This document shows, piece after piece, positions 1 through 11,266 of a stretch of 64,000 nt of DNA. Positions within the stretch are counted from its first letter, which is position 1. Each line of letters starts with the position of its first letter. A program made the position numbers and the translations under genes. Source of the DNA: an uncultured Bacteroides sp. (GTDB lineage Bacteria > Bacteroidota > Bacteroidia > Bacteroidales > Bacteroidaceae); assembly GCA_949289295.1 (NCBI GenBank), contig CASENM010000030.1, positions 48,577-112,576 on the forward strand, written 5' to 3'. The notes beneath the pieces are model-generated. The model did no database searches, was not told the DNA's origin, and saw only the letters and a list, made by a program, of their open reading frames with translations.

Positions 1-1719
1 TTCCTGCATCAGAAAATATGTTTCAAAGATTTCGCAGGCGATACTTCCGCTGTCTTTCTCAAGCACTTCCCATTTTTTGTCTTTTACCGGTGCGTGTTCA
101 TGGTCTGTTGTCAGTGTGGAGGACGACAGAAATGACCCGCCACCTGGGCCGCACAAGTATAAATCACCCCATTTTGTACCCGGAAGGGATGTCATTTCCT
201 GTGGCTTTTCTTTGTTTAGTGTCAGTGTATATATTTTATCGTCAATGGTCAGATTGATTTCTCTTCCTGCTTCTTGCGAAGTATAGATCAGGTCGAGCTG
301 CTTAAGGAGAATCTGTTCAAAATTCCATGAATATCCTACCGTACTTTTGTAGTTGCTGTAATAATCAAAGCAGGAATAGCTATAGAGGGGTGTAGCATTT
401 TGTGAGGTCAATATGATGCTTTTCATGCTTTTCCCTGGAAGAGGCTCAATGGCTTTGTCGAAATCAAGAGTCAGCACATGAATCATTTTGTCTTTGTAGG
501 CCGATGCCGGAACGGTCAGTACAATCCGGTCGCCGTATTGCAGATAGGTGGCCATTTTCCCGTCCCCCTTTTGTAATGTATATCCGGGCATTTCAAGTGT
601 GATTTTTCCGTTTTCCGGATATTTTCCCGACAAGAAAAGATACAAATGTTTTCCGTTTCGGGTTATTGTTCCCCATTCGAAATCCGTTTGGAAAGGTGAC
701 GGTTTGCTTCCGTACACAGCATATCCGTAGCGGTCAAGCCATTTTCCGATACTTTCCAACACGTCTTCTTCAAAAGAAATCACGTTTCCGTTGCCGTCTG
801 GCCCGATATTCAGCAGAAAGTTCCCTCCGTGTGAGATTACATCTGTCAGGTTGCGGATTTTTTCTTTTACTTTGTCGCTTACCTTTCCCCGTTCCTGCCA
901 GGACCGGTAGCTCCAGGTCTCGTCGAACATGGAGGCGGCGGTCTGCCATGGACTCTGCAGGGTGGCCCCCGGATATTGGTTGTCGCCCATCACGCAGAAG
1001 TCGTATTGGTCATTTCCCAGCCGTCCGCTTACCATACAGTCGGGTTGGAGGCGGTGTACCAGTTCATACAGTTCTTTGCTTTGTGCCGGTGTGTTGGCTC
1101 CCATATCGAACCAGAGTTCCGAGATGGAACCGTATCGGGTAAGAAGCTCGTTCAATTGTGCCTTGGAATATTCATGATGTCTCTCAGTGATGAAATCCGC
1201 GTTATGGGGTGACATCGGAGACGCATACGGATAATGCCAGTCAATGAGTGAATAATAGAGGCCGAAGTGCAGTCCGGCACGTTTGCACGCGTCCGCCATT
1301 TCTTTCACGAAGTCGCGTTTGCACGGGGAGGCATCGTATGAGTTGTAGTCAGTGGTGGAGGTGCGGAACAGACAGAATCCGTCGTGATGTTTGCTGGTGA
1401 GCACAATGGAGCGCATGCCTGCGTGTTTGGCCAGAGCTGCAATAGAATCGGCGTTGAACTGTGTCGGATTAAAGCGTAAGGCCAGTGCCTCGTATTCCGG
1501 TTTCGGGATAGGAGCGAAAGCCATAATCTGTTCGCTATAGCCTTGTCTTACAGGCTGTCCGTTCCATACTCCTCCCAACTCAGAGTATAATCCGAAATGG
1601 ATGAACATGGAGTATTTGTTGTCTTGCCATTGGCGGAACGCACCTTTGTCGGATAAGGTCCGGGAGTGCAGTCCGGCACAGGCCAGAAGCAGGCAGAAGA
1701 TGAAGGTAAGCTTTTTCAT
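1..1719 (-). CDS. Alpha-L-fucosidase, GH29 (3' end cut by window edge)
   Basis: Secreted glycoside hydrolase predicted to release terminal alpha-L-fucose from host or dietary glycans. The frame is open from the ATG at 1719 to base 1, so 573 codons are visible and the C-terminus lies outside the window. The N-terminus is a signal peptide (MKKLTFIFCLLLACAG). GH29 hallmarks follow: the active-site segment KYSMFIHFGLYS near residues 35-46, KHHDGF about 100 residues later, and SELWFDMG, whose Asp matches the family nucleophile. The C-terminal part reads like beta-sandwich accessory sequence. The next gene on the same strand, mutB, is metabolically unrelated, and a palindromic repeat separates the two, so this is probably a separate transcription unit. 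Confidence 0.9.
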   Translation of the reverse strand, partial: MKKLTFIFCLLLACAGLHSRTLSDKGAFRQWQDNKYSMFIHFGLYSELGGVWNGQPVRQGYSEQIMAFAPIPKPEYEALALRFNPTQFNADSIAALAKHAGMRSIVLTSKHHDGFCLFRTSTTDYNSYDASPCKRDFVKEMADACKRAGLHFGLYYSLIDWHYPYASPMSPHNADFITERHHEYSKAQLNELLTRYGSISELWFDMGANTPAQSKELYELVHRLQPDCMVSGRLGNDQYDFCVMGDNQYPGATLQSPWQTAASMFDETWSYRSWQERGKVSDKVKEKIRNLTDVISHGGNFLLNIGPDGNGNVISFEEDVLESIGKWLDRYGYAVYGSKPSPFQTDFEWGTITRNGKHLYLFLSGKYPENGKITLEMPGYTLQKGDGKMATYLQYGDRIVLTVPASAYKDKMIHVLTLDFDKAIEPLPGKSMKSIILTSQNATPLYSYSCFDYYSNYKSTVGYSWNFEQILLKQLDLIYTSQEAGREINLTIDDKIYTLTLNKEKPQEMTSLPGTKWGDLYLCGPGGGSFLSSSTLTTDHEHAPVKDKKWEVLEKDSGSIACEIFETYFLMQE

Positions 1720-1752
1720 AAACATGTGGATTGGGATAAAAATCAGGCAAAT

Positions 1753-1816
1753 ACAAAAAGGCACAAAGACACAGGAGCTTCGCTGCCGCTTTTTTGTGTC
1801 CTCGTGCCTTTGTGTG
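1753..1816. repeat. Imperfect palindrome of the GCACAAAGACACAG type
   Basis: Two arms, AAAAAGGCACAAAGACACAGG (left, from 1755) and its near-complement GTGTCCTCGTGCCTTTGTGTG (right, to about 1815), surround a GC-rich loop between the mutB stop codon and the fucosidase start. The wording resembles the terminal repeats of the GxxExxY element at 3991-4499 but no gene lies inside. It could act as the mutB terminator or be a relic of the same repeat family. Confidence 0.6.
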
Positions 1817-1823
1817 GGGAATA

Positions 1824-3977
<2,154 letters not shown>

Positions 3978-3990
3978 AGTCTTATTTTTT

Positions 3991-4499
3991 TTGAACGCAG
4001 AGACGCTAAATCGCAGAGGATTTTTTAGTGGCCGAGTCTGCAGAGAAAGATTAAAGTCCGTTTACTCTTCGTCGGATACCTTTGCTCAAGACCGGAACAT
4101 TGAAATTAATCAGTAATCCTAATTTTTTTCCGGTCAGTTTCAGGTAAGTGACCAGTTGCACTTCGTGTATATCCTTGATCTCGTCTATCGCTTTCAGTTC
4201 AACGACCACTTTGTCCTCCACCAAAAGGTCTAGCCGGAACTCTTTGTCAAGTTTTTCTCCCTTGTAGAATAAAGGGACAGGTACTTGGCTTTTCACTTCC
4301 AGGCCTTTTCTTTGAAGTTCTCTGATGAGACATGTTTCATACACGCATTCCAGCAATCCGGGGCCTAACTCTTTGTGTACTTCTATTGCCGCTCCGATAA
4401 TTTCCCGGCTTATCGTGTTGTAGATGTTGTATTTATTCTCCATGTCTCTTTTAAAACTCAAAAAAGAAAAGCTCTGTGCCTCTGTGTCTCTGCGTTCAA
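3991..4499. mobile_element. GxxExxY gene cassette with terminal inverted repeats
   Basis: The left end (3991-4019) reads TTGAACGCAGAGACGC... The right end (4471-4499), on the opposite strand, reads TTGAACGCAGAGACACAG... The first 14 bases match exactly and the rest is similar. The repeats enclose only the GxxExxY gene and fill the whole space between mutA and mutB. No transposase is present, so any movement would need factors supplied elsewhere. No clear target-site duplication was found by eye. Confidence 0.6.
4051..4443 (-). CDS. GxxExxY family protein (PD-(D/E)XK-like)
   Basis: Small protein of 130 residues of unknown physiological role. It shows the defining GLLECVY segment (G-x-x-E-x-x-Y) near residue 33, and a later [17 protein letters not shown] stretch that fits a PD-(D/E)XK nuclease-like core (D...ExK). 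The ATG at 4443 (MENKYNIYN) is preferred. The frame can be extended to 4461, but only to a TTG codon. It sits between mutA and mutB on the same strand and is flanked by inverted repeats about 30 bp outside its ends, so it looks like a passenger rather than a propionate-pathway gene. Nuclease activity is inferred from the family fold only. Confidence 0.85.
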   Translation of the reverse strand: MENKYNIYNTISREIIGAAIEVHKELGPGLLECVYETCLIRELQRKGLEVKSQVPVPLFYKGEKLDKEFRLDLLVEDKVVVELKAIDEIKDIHEVQLVTYLKLTGKKLGLLINFNVPVLSKGIRRRVNGL

Positions 4500-4506
4500 T
4501 TGAATG

Positions 4507-6381
4507 TTACAGTAATTGTTTGTTGAACTCACGCAGGGTTTCCAGGACGTTGCAGCGCACGTGGATGAAATGCTCGATGCCGGCGGCTTTCAGCTCTTCC
4601 ATGCATGCTGGAGCACCGGCCACGATGAACATTGCACGTCCGCCGAGAGCCTTGAAGGCCGGAACGGCATATTCCGCATACTCGTCGTCGCTGGAGCAGA
4701 GTACCACAATGTCGGCCTTTGCCTTAATTGCTGCTTCCACTCCCTCTTCCACCGACGGAAATCCCAGGTTGTCGATTACCTCATAGCCCGCGCAGGCCAG
4801 GAAGTTGCACGAGAACTGGGCACGTGCCTGGCGCATGGCCAGGTTGCCGATGGTCAGCATGAACGCTTTCGGACGCTTGCCCGAATGCTCCGTCTCCAGG
4901 CGGAGTGACTCGAACTCGCTGGCGGCACGGTCCGTGTGGAGGGTCGGGAAGGGCTTCTCGCATTCGTGTGTATGCTGATGGTCTTTTCCTCCTCCGCAGC
5001 CGCATGTCTGGGCCAGCGGTGCTTTTTCTCCTGCCAGCTCGTTGAAGTTCGGATATTGGTTGGTGCCCAGCAGGATTTCTTTCCGTCGGGATACCGCTTC
5101 ATGACGGGCCTTGTTGCTGGCGTTCACCGCTTCCTGCACGATGCCTGCCTTTACCGCTTCCAGCATACCGCCTTCGTCTTCCACCTGCAGGAAGAGCTTC
5201 CATGCCTCTTTGGCGATGGATGCCGTCAGGTTCTCGATGTAATAGGAACCCGCCGCCGCGTCCACAATGCGGTTGAAGTGCGACTCTTCTTTCAGCAGGA
5301 GCTGCTGGTTGCGTGCCAGACGTTCGGAGAAGTCATTCGGTGTTTCATATACTTTGTCGAAAGGAGTTACCGTGATGGAGTCCACTCCGGCGATGGCCGC
5401 ACTCATGGTCTCGGTCTGTGTGCGGAGCAGGTTGACGTATGAGTCGAATAGTGTCAGGTTGAATGAGGACGTTTCCGCATGGGTGTTCATCATGCACGCG
5501 TCCTGATGTTCAGGCTGGTATTGTGCCGCAATATCTGCCCAAAGCATACGTGCGGCACGGAACTTGGCTATTTCCATGAAATAGTTGGAGCTGATTCCGA
5601 AATTGAACTTGATTTTTCTTGCGGCCAGCTCAGCCGGAACTCCCGCTTCGGTCATCTGGCGCAGGTATTCATTGCCCCATGCCAGCGCATAGCCCAGTTC
5701 CTGATAGATATAGGCTCCCGAATTGTTCAGCATCAGCGAGTTGACTGCCATGCAGCGGAAGTGGGGATAGTCCTTCAATGTTTCGATGAGGTCTTTCCCG
5801 AATGCGATGACTCCGCTCACATCCTTTCCTTTCTGCAGCATTTTGCTGATAGGGTCGAAGTTGAGCGAGCCGTGAATCCGTTCAGGGTCGTATCCTTTTT
5901 CCTTGAAATATCCGGTCAGGAGCTTTGCCAGCATCAGCGTGTGGCGCTGGCAGGTGGAGAAGTTCAGCTCGATGCAGTCGCAGCAGATTCCGTCGAGCAG
6001 AGTGCGGACAAACTCTTCGCTGAGGTCCGTTTTTTTCACGGAGAAGCCCAGCGAGTCTACACCCTTGTTCAGGATGTCGAGCGCTTTGGCATTGGCCTCT
6101 TTCGCGTCGTCCACCCGGATGTCCTGGCGGATATACCACGTGTTGTCATTTTTCTTGTTTCCCCGGATGTAGGGAAATTCGCCCGGAAGTCCTTCGGTGG
6201 TGTTGAGTCCTTCCAGGTCTTCCTGCCGGTAGAAAGGTTTCACCTTAAAGCCTTCGTTGGTTCTCCACACCAGTTTTTTCTCATAGTCGGCCCCTTTCAG
6301 GTCTACCATGATCTTGTCCATCCATTCCTGTGTGGACACGGGCGGAAAATCCGAAAAAAGTTTTTCTTTACTATCTGCCAT
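4507..6381 (-). CDS. mutA: Methylmalonyl-CoA mutase small subunit
   Basis: Non-catalytic partner of MutB in heterodimeric methylmalonyl-CoA mutase. The 624 residues follow the mutase layout: a mutase domain with TWYIRQDIRVDDAKEANAKA near residue 80 and a C-terminal B12-like Rossmann domain. The cobalt-ligating DxHxxG motif is absent there, as expected for the structural subunit. A linker at about residues 457-471 is rich in Cys and His (CGCGGGKDHQHTHEC) and could bind a metal; this is unusual compared with MutB. The ATG at 6381 lies about 65 bp downstream of a Bacteroides-type -7 box. It is the first gene of the mutA-mutB unit. Confidence 0.95.
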   Translation of the reverse strand: MADSKEKLFSDFPPVSTQEWMDKIMVDLKGADYEKKLVWRTNEGFKVKPFYRQEDLEGLNTTEGLPGEFPYIRGNKKNDNTWYIRQDIRVDDAKEANAKALDILNKGVDSLGFSVKKTDLSEEFVRTLLDGICCDCIELNFSTCQRHTLMLAKLLTGYFKEKGYDPERIHGSLNFDPISKMLQKGKDVSGVIAFGKDLIETLKDYPHFRCMAVNSLMLNNSGAYIYQELGYALAWGNEYLRQMTEAGVPAELAARKIKFNFGISSNYFMEIAKFRAARMLWADIAAQYQPEHQDACMMNTHAETSSFNLTLFDSYVNLLRTQTETMSAAIAGVDSITVTPFDKVYETPNDFSERLARNQQLLLKEESHFNRIVDAAAGSYYIENLTASIAKEAWKLFLQVEDEGGMLEAVKAGIVQEAVNASNKARHEAVSRRKEILLGTNQYPNFNELAGEKAPLAQTCGCGGGKDHQHTHECEKPFPTLHTDRAASEFESLRLETEHSGKRPKAFMLTIGNLAMRQARAQFSCNFLACAGYEVIDNLGFPSVEEGVEAAIKAKADIVVLCSSDDEYAEYAVPAFKALGGRAMFIVAGAPACMEELKAAGIEHFIHVRCNVLETLREFNKQLL

Positions 6382-6445
6382 AATTCTGTGTTTTTTTGAT
6401 GATATTCAGATTTATATAATGTTCGGGCAAGAAAGCCTTCGAGAG

Positions 6446-6453
6446 CAAATATA
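6446..6453 (-). promoter_or_regulatory. Putative -7 box of the mutA promoter
   Basis: Reads TATATTTG on the minus strand (consensus TAnnTTTG), about 65 bp upstream of the mutA ATG. No good -33 TTTG was seen. A small dyad, GTAATC...GATTAC (6504-6521), lies further upstream and could be an operator. Confidence 0.5.
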
Positions 6454-6676
6454 CGAATTTTTTGGATTGGCATCATATTTTGTCGCATGATTGTGACAGG
6501 GATGTAATCTTTTCGGATTACCTTTGTTACATGGAACGGCTTTGTCTGCCTTATTATGATAAGCAGCAGGTGCATGGATAAAACGTACGGTGAGAAAGCG
6601 TGGATTCTATAATGGGGTTGCCGATACCATGCGCTTTAATGCTTTACGGCTATAATATTTTAACACTGAAAAATAT

Positions 6677-7651
6677 ATGAGAAAATTGTTTTGTATGGTG
6701 GCTCTCTTTCTTGTAGGGGGCATGGGGATGCGCGCACAGGAACTGAAGTTCGGCGCGGACGGAAAGATCAAGATTGTACAGTTTACCGATGTGCATTGGA
6801 AACCGGGGAATCCGGCCAGTGAGGAAGCGGCAGAACGCATGAACGAGGTGCTGGATGCCGAGAAGCCGGATTTTGTGATGTATACGGGCGACCTGGTGTA
6901 TGCCAAACCGGCTTCGGAGGCCCTTGACCGGGCCCTTGAGCCGGCCGTTTCACGCGGCATTCCCTTTGCTGTAACTTGGGGAAATCATGATGACGAGCAG
7001 GATATGACCCGCGGGCAGTTGAGTGAATATCTCAAGGGCAAGCCGGGCAATATGACCGGAACCGTAGACGGCATTTCGGGAGTGACGAATTTCATTCTTC
7101 CTGTCCGTTCTTCTGACGGCACGAAAGATGCGGCCGTCATCTATGTGTTCGACAGTCATGCGTATTCGGGTCGGAAAGAAGTGAAAGGATATGACTGGAT
7201 CAAACCCGATCAGATAGAATGGTACCGGAAGGAGAGTGTGGGTTTCACGACGCGGAACGGTGGGGTTCCCTTGCCTGCGTTGGCATTTTTCCATATCCCC
7301 GTTCCTGAGTATAATCAGGCCGCTCAGAACGAGAATGCGCTGCTGATAGGTACACGGAAAGAGAAGGCGTGTGCGCCGGCATTGAACACGGGGCTGTTTA
7401 CGGCGATGCTGGAGGCCGGAGATGTGATGGCCACTTTCGTGGGGCATGACCATGTGAACGATTATGTGGTGAACTGGTATGGCATCATGCTGGGTTATGG
7501 CCGCTACACGGGTGGAAACACGGTGTATAATGACATTCCTGGAGGGAACGGTGCCCGTGTCATCGAACTGACGGAAGGTGAACGCGGTTTCCGTACATGG
7601 ATTCGTCTGAAAGGTGGCAAAGTCATCAATGAAGTCAGTTATCCGATGTGA
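6677..7651 (+). CDS. Secreted calcineurin-like metallophosphoesterase
   Basis: A protein of 324 residues with an N-terminal signal peptide (MRKLFCMVALFLVGGMGMRAQ), so periplasmic or exported. The metallophosphoesterase metal-binding motifs appear in order: FTDVHW (D-x-H), YTGDLVY (GD), WGNHDDE (GNHD/E), FFHIPVPEY (single His) and GHDHVND (GHxH). They predict a dinuclear metal centre hydrolysing phosphomono- or diesters; the substrate is unknown. It resembles the purple-acid-phosphatase-like/Icc-like group of Bacteroides. It appears monocistronic and converges on asd, with the repeat element at 7682-7766 between them. Confidence 0.88.
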   Translation: MRKLFCMVALFLVGGMGMRAQELKFGADGKIKIVQFTDVHWKPGNPASEEAAERMNEVLDAEKPDFVMYTGDLVYAKPASEALDRALEPAVSRGIPFAVTWGNHDDEQDMTRGQLSEYLKGKPGNMTGTVDGISGVTNFILPVRSSDGTKDAAVIYVFDSHAYSGRKEVKGYDWIKPDQIEWYRKESVGFTTRNGGVPLPALAFFHIPVPEYNQAAQNENALLIGTRKEKACAPALNTGLFTAMLEAGDVMATFVGHDHVNDYVVNWYGIMLGYGRYTGGNTVYNDIPGGNGARVIELTEGERGFRTWIRLKGGKVINEVSYPM

Positions 7652-7681
7652 TTTTTAGACATGTAAAGAAGCGGGCAACAA

Positions 7682-7766
7682 AAAACGCTTAGACGTTTTG
7701 CTTGAAGCGTCTAAGCGTTTTATCTAAAACGTCTAGGCGTTTTCCCTTGAACGTCCTGACGTTTTC
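7682..7766. repeat. Multi-palindrome AAAACG-TCTAGG-CGTTTT repeat, copy A
   Basis: Four related units. AAAACGCTTAGACG (7682-7695) and its exact complement at 7708-7721 form a 14-bp hairpin. AAAACGTCTAGGCGTTTT (7726-7743) follows, then AACGTCCTGACGTT (7750-7763). It lies between the convergent 3' ends of the metallophosphoesterase and asd genes, so the hairpin may also terminate transcription. The last three units match copy B at 33311-33375 in order and spacing. Confidence 0.8.
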
Positions 7767-7818
7767 TTTTCAGACAATCGGTCGGTCTGCTTGTCTTGTT
7801 CCTTTTTTACATTTCCGG

Positions 7819-8826
7819 TCAGATATTTTTCACTTTAATCAAGTATTCCGCTATCTGTACGGCATTCAGTGCGGCACCCTTCTTGATTTGGTCGCCCACA
7901 ATCCAGAAAGTCAGTCCGTTCTCGTTGGCCAGATCCTTGCGGATACGTCCTACGTAGACAGGATCCTTTCCGGCAAGGAACAGCGGCATCGGGTATTCTT
8001 TCTTTTCCGGGTTGTCCATCAGCACCAGACCTTCCCCGTGGGCGAAGGCTTCGCGTGCTTCTTCCACTGATACAGGACGTTCCGTCTCCACCCAGATGCT
8101 TTCCGAATGAGAGCGGAGGGCCGGCACACGCACACAGGTTGCGCTGACTTTTACGTCAGAATGCATGATTTTGCGCGTTTCGTTATACATCTTCATTTCC
8201 TCTTTTGTATATCCGTTGTCGGTGAATACGTCAATCTGCGGAATCAGGTTGAAGGCAAGCTGATAGGCAAATTTCTCCACGGTGACAGGCTCGCCGGCCA
8301 ATACCTGGCGATATTGCTCGTAAAGCTCGTCCATGGCCGCTGCGCCTGCGCCGCTGGCCGCCTGATAGGTAGACACATGCACACGCTTGATATGGGTCAG
8401 GTTCTCGATGGCTTTCAGAGCTACTACCATCTGGATGGTCGTACAGTTCGGGTTGGCGATAATGTTCCGCGGACGGTTCAGCGCATCGTCCGGGTTCACT
8501 TCAGGTACCACCAGCGGAATGTCCTTTTCCATGCGGAACGCGCTGGAATTGTCAATCATCACGGCACCGTATTTCGTGATTGTGTCGGCAAATTCTCTGG
8601 ATGTACCTGCACCGGCTGAAGCGAATGCAATGTCCACGCCCTTGAAGTCATCGTTGTGCTGCAGAAGTTTCACTTCGATTTCTTTTCCTCTGAATGTATA
8701 TTTCCGTCCCGCACTGCGTGTGGAGCCGAACAACAACAATTCATCAATCGGGAAATTCCTTTCATCGAGCACACGCAGGAACTCCTGTCCCACGGCACCG
8801 CTCGCACCTACAATTGCTACTTTCAT
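7819..8826 (-). CDS. asd: Aspartate-semialdehyde dehydrogenase
   Basis: Reduces L-aspartyl-4-phosphate to L-aspartate 4-semialdehyde, the branch point to lysine/diaminopimelate, threonine and methionine. The 335 residues match the usual length. [14 protein letters not shown] at the N-terminus is the NADP-binding Rossmann glycine motif, and [10 protein letters not shown] contains the catalytic cysteine. The substrate-binding region follows, around [11 protein letters not shown] and the [15 protein letters not shown] segment. It is transcribed alone. The upstream region (8827-9010) holds several TTCCGGAA/TTTCGGA...TCCGAAA dyads that could be regulatory. Confidence 0.96.
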   Translation of the reverse strand: MKVAIVGASGAVGQEFLRVLDERNFPIDELLLFGSTRSAGRKYTFRGKEIEVKLLQHNDDFKGVDIAFASAGAGTSREFADTITKYGAVMIDNSSAFRMEKDIPLVVPEVNPDDALNRPRNIIANPNCTTIQMVVALKAIENLTHIKRVHVSTYQAASGAGAAAMDELYEQYRQVLAGEPVTVEKFAYQLAFNLIPQIDVFTDNGYTKEEMKMYNETRKIMHSDVKVSATCVRVPALRSHSESIWVETERPVSVEEAREAFAHGEGLVLMDNPEKKEYPMPLFLAGKDPVYVGRIRKDLANENGLTFWIVGDQIKKGAALNAVQIAEYLIKVKNI

Positions 8827-9078
8827 CTTTCTGTAAATTTATTTGTTGTTAATATTTTCTGCAAGTTTGGTCTTTCACTCTTTTCCCTTTTCCGGAACGT
8901 TTCATGAGACATTTGTGTGAAATGTGACTTTCGGATTTCATAAAGTTCCGAAATGTGGCGTTTCTTTGTCTTTCTGTTTCCTCTTCCGGAAAGAGTGTGG
9001 CAAAAAGTGTCAGCTTTCATTAATCTGCAAAATTAAAACATTTTGAAATACGGTGGAGAAAATGCGGAACTTTTTTCG

Positions 9079-9086
9079 TATTTTTG
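9079..9086 (+). promoter_or_regulatory. Putative -7 box for the antiporter gene
   Basis: TATTTTTG matches TAnnTTTG. It lies 36 bp before the ATG at 9122 and downstream of the GTG at 9053. This supports translation starting at 9122, because the GTG would not be on the transcript. Confidence 0.5.
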
Positions 9087-9121
9087 TACCCGAAAGAAAA
9101 GATATAGCCCCTCCGTGTCTT

Positions 9122-11266
9122 ATGAAAGAATTGCTTGATTTAGTTAGTTTCGACATAAATCTTCCCGTGACTGACCCGACCTGGATATTCTTTTTGGTGT
9201 TGGTCATCATCTTGTTCGCGCCGATTTTGCTGGAGCGTCTGCGTATTCCGCACATTATCGGAATGATTCTGGCCGGTATTGTGATTGGAGAACATGGTTT
9301 CAATATTCTGGTACGCGACAGCAGTTTCGAGCTGTTCGGCAAGGTGGGGCTGTATTATATCATGTTTCTGGCGGGGCTTGAAATGAACATGGAAGATTTC
9401 AAGAGCATCCGCACGAAGGCTATCGTGCTGGGGTTGCTGGCGTTTATTATCCCGTTGGGCATCGGAATCTGGACAAACCTGCATCTGCTTGACTATACGC
9501 TTGTCACCTCCGTGCTGCTGGCCAGCATGTATGCCTCGCATACCTTGATAGCCTATCCCATCGTAATCCGTTACGGTATCAACCGTCAGCGTGCGGTAGG
9601 AATAGCGGTGGGAGGAACTGCGGTGACTGATACACTTACCTTGCTGGTGCTGGCGGTGATTGCCGGCATGTATAAGGGAGAGACTTCCGACATGTTTGTG
9701 GTGTGGATGATTCTGAAGGTGGTGGTGCTCAGTGCGCTGATTATGGTGACTTTCCCGAAGATAGGGCGCTGGTTCTTCCGGCGTTACAGCGACCAGGTGG
9801 TGCAGTACATCTTTGTGCTGGCCATGATGTTTCTTGGCGCGGCATTGATGGAGCTGATTGGTATGGAAGGCATTCTCGGTGCGTTTCTCGTGGGACTGGT
9901 GCTGAACCGTCTGATTCCTCATGTGTCTCCGCTTATGAGTCATCTGGAGTTTGTGGGTAATGCTTTGTTCATTCCCTATTTCCTGATAGGTGTCGGTATG
10001 CTGATCAACGTGAATGTACTGTTCGGCCATATTGATTCGATAAAAGTGGCTTCGGTGATGATTGTGGTCGCTTTGTCGGGCAAATGGATTGCTTCATGGC
10101 TTACCCAGAAGATTTACCGGATGAGGCCGGTGGAAAGGGAACTGATGTTCGGATTGAGCAATGCGCAGGCTGCCGCCACGCTGGCTGCGGTGCTGGTGGG
10201 GTATGGAATCATTCAGCCGAACGGCGAGAGGCTGCTGAATGAGGATGTGCTCAACGGAACCATCCTGTTGATACTGGTGACTTGTGTGGTGAGTTCGTTC
10301 ATGACGGAACATGCGGCCAAGCGCATCGTGATGGATGATGTGGAGGTGGATGAGGAAAAGGAATATGAGAAGGAGCGGTTCCTGATTCCTGTGGCCAATC
10401 CCGACACGCTGGAGTGTCTGATGCAGCTTGCTCTGGTGGTAAGAAACGAGAAACATGCCGACAATCTTTATGCGCTGAACGTGATTAACGACAACAATGA
10501 TTCGGTCAGACTGGAGATGAAGGGAAAGAGGAATCTGGAACGTGCGGGGCAGATTGCCGCGTCGGCCAATATCTCGTTGAAAACTCTCAGCCGGTTTGAT
10601 CTGAATATCGCGACGGGTATCCTGCATACCGCCAAGGAGGTGGAGGCTACTACCATCATTATAGGTCTGCACCATAAAGTGAGTATCGTGGACTCTTTCT
10701 TCGGCAACCTGACGGAGGACTTGCTGAAAAGTACGTACCGGCAGGTGATGATTGCACGGTTTCTGATTCCGGTCAACACGTTGCGGCGCATTATTGTGGC
10801 GGTTCCTCCGAAAGCGGAGTTTGAGCATGGTTTCGTGAAATGGATTACCCAGTTGTGCCGTATGAGTTCCCAGTTGGGATGCCGTCTGCATTTCTTCGCG
10901 CATTCGCAGACATTGGGCTATATCAAAGGATATATCCAGAAGAAGCATAAGGACGTGATGACGGAGTTTCAGGAACTTGACAATTGGGATGATCTGCTGA
11001 TTATTACCGGGCAGGTGAACTACGACCATCTGCTGGTAATTGTCAGTGCCCGGAGAGGTTCTATTTCCTACGATTCTTCGTTCGATCGTCTGCCTATGCA
11101 GATTTCACGATATTTCAACAATAACAGTATCATGTTGCTCTATCCCGACCAGAAGGGAGATCCGAACGAGGCGTTGTCATTTGCCGATCCGCGCGGCTGG
11201 GCGGAAACACAGTATTACGACAAAGTGGGCAACTGGTTCTATAAATGGTTCAGGAAAGATTCATGA
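9122..11266 (+). CDS. CPA2-type cation/proton antiporter with cytosolic regulatory domain
   Basis: Integral inner-membrane protein of 714 residues. The first about 400 residues contain around 12 hydrophobic segments of the Na+/H+ exchanger fold (Pfam PF00999 type), including FLAGLEMNMEDFKS and the SHTLIAYPIVIRYGINRQRAVGIAVGGT stretch, which resemble KefB/NapA-type exchangers. The C-terminal about 300 residues are hydrophilic and look like two USP-like modules (the TTIIIGLHHKVSIVDSFFG region). The start at 9122 is preferred over the GTG at 9053 because a promoter box lies between them. Its TGA stop overlaps the ATG of the next gene. The ion specificity cannot be read from the sequence. Confidence 0.88.
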   Translation: MKELLDLVSFDINLPVTDPTWIFFLVLVIILFAPILLERLRIPHIIGMILAGIVIGEHGFNILVRDSSFELFGKVGLYYIMFLAGLEMNMEDFKSIRTKAIVLGLLAFIIPLGIGIWTNLHLLDYTLVTSVLLASMYASHTLIAYPIVIRYGINRQRAVGIAVGGTAVTDTLTLLVLAVIAGMYKGETSDMFVVWMILKVVVLSALIMVTFPKIGRWFFRRYSDQVVQYIFVLAMMFLGAALMELIGMEGILGAFLVGLVLNRLIPHVSPLMSHLEFVGNALFIPYFLIGVGMLINVNVLFGHIDSIKVASVMIVVALSGKWIASWLTQKIYRMRPVERELMFGLSNAQAAATLAAVLVGYGIIQPNGERLLNEDVLNGTILLILVTCVVSSFMTEHAAKRIVMDDVEVDEEKEYEKERFLIPVANPDTLECLMQLALVVRNEKHADNLYALNVINDNNDSVRLEMKGKRNLERAGQIAASANISLKTLSRFDLNIATGILHTAKEVEATTIIIGLHHKVSIVDSFFGNLTEDLLKSTYRQVMIARFLIPVNTLRRIIVAVPPKAEFEHGFVKWITQLCRMSSQLGCRLHFFAHSQTLGYIKGYIQKKHKDVMTEFQELDNWDDLLIITGQVNYDHLLVIVSARRGSISYDSSFDRLPMQISRYFNNNSIMLLYPDQKGDPNEALSFADPRGWAETQYYDKVGNWFYKWFRKDS

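Noticed and set aside
6382-6676. Possible cobalamin riboswitch before mutA
   Set aside because: I could not recognise the conserved B12-box or its surrounding helices; only a small GTAATC/GATTAC dyad and a -7 box are visible.
7682-7766. Possible CRISPR-like array
   Set aside because: Units are palindromes of 14-18 bp separated by only 4-12 bp, with no spacers of constant length and no cas genes nearby.
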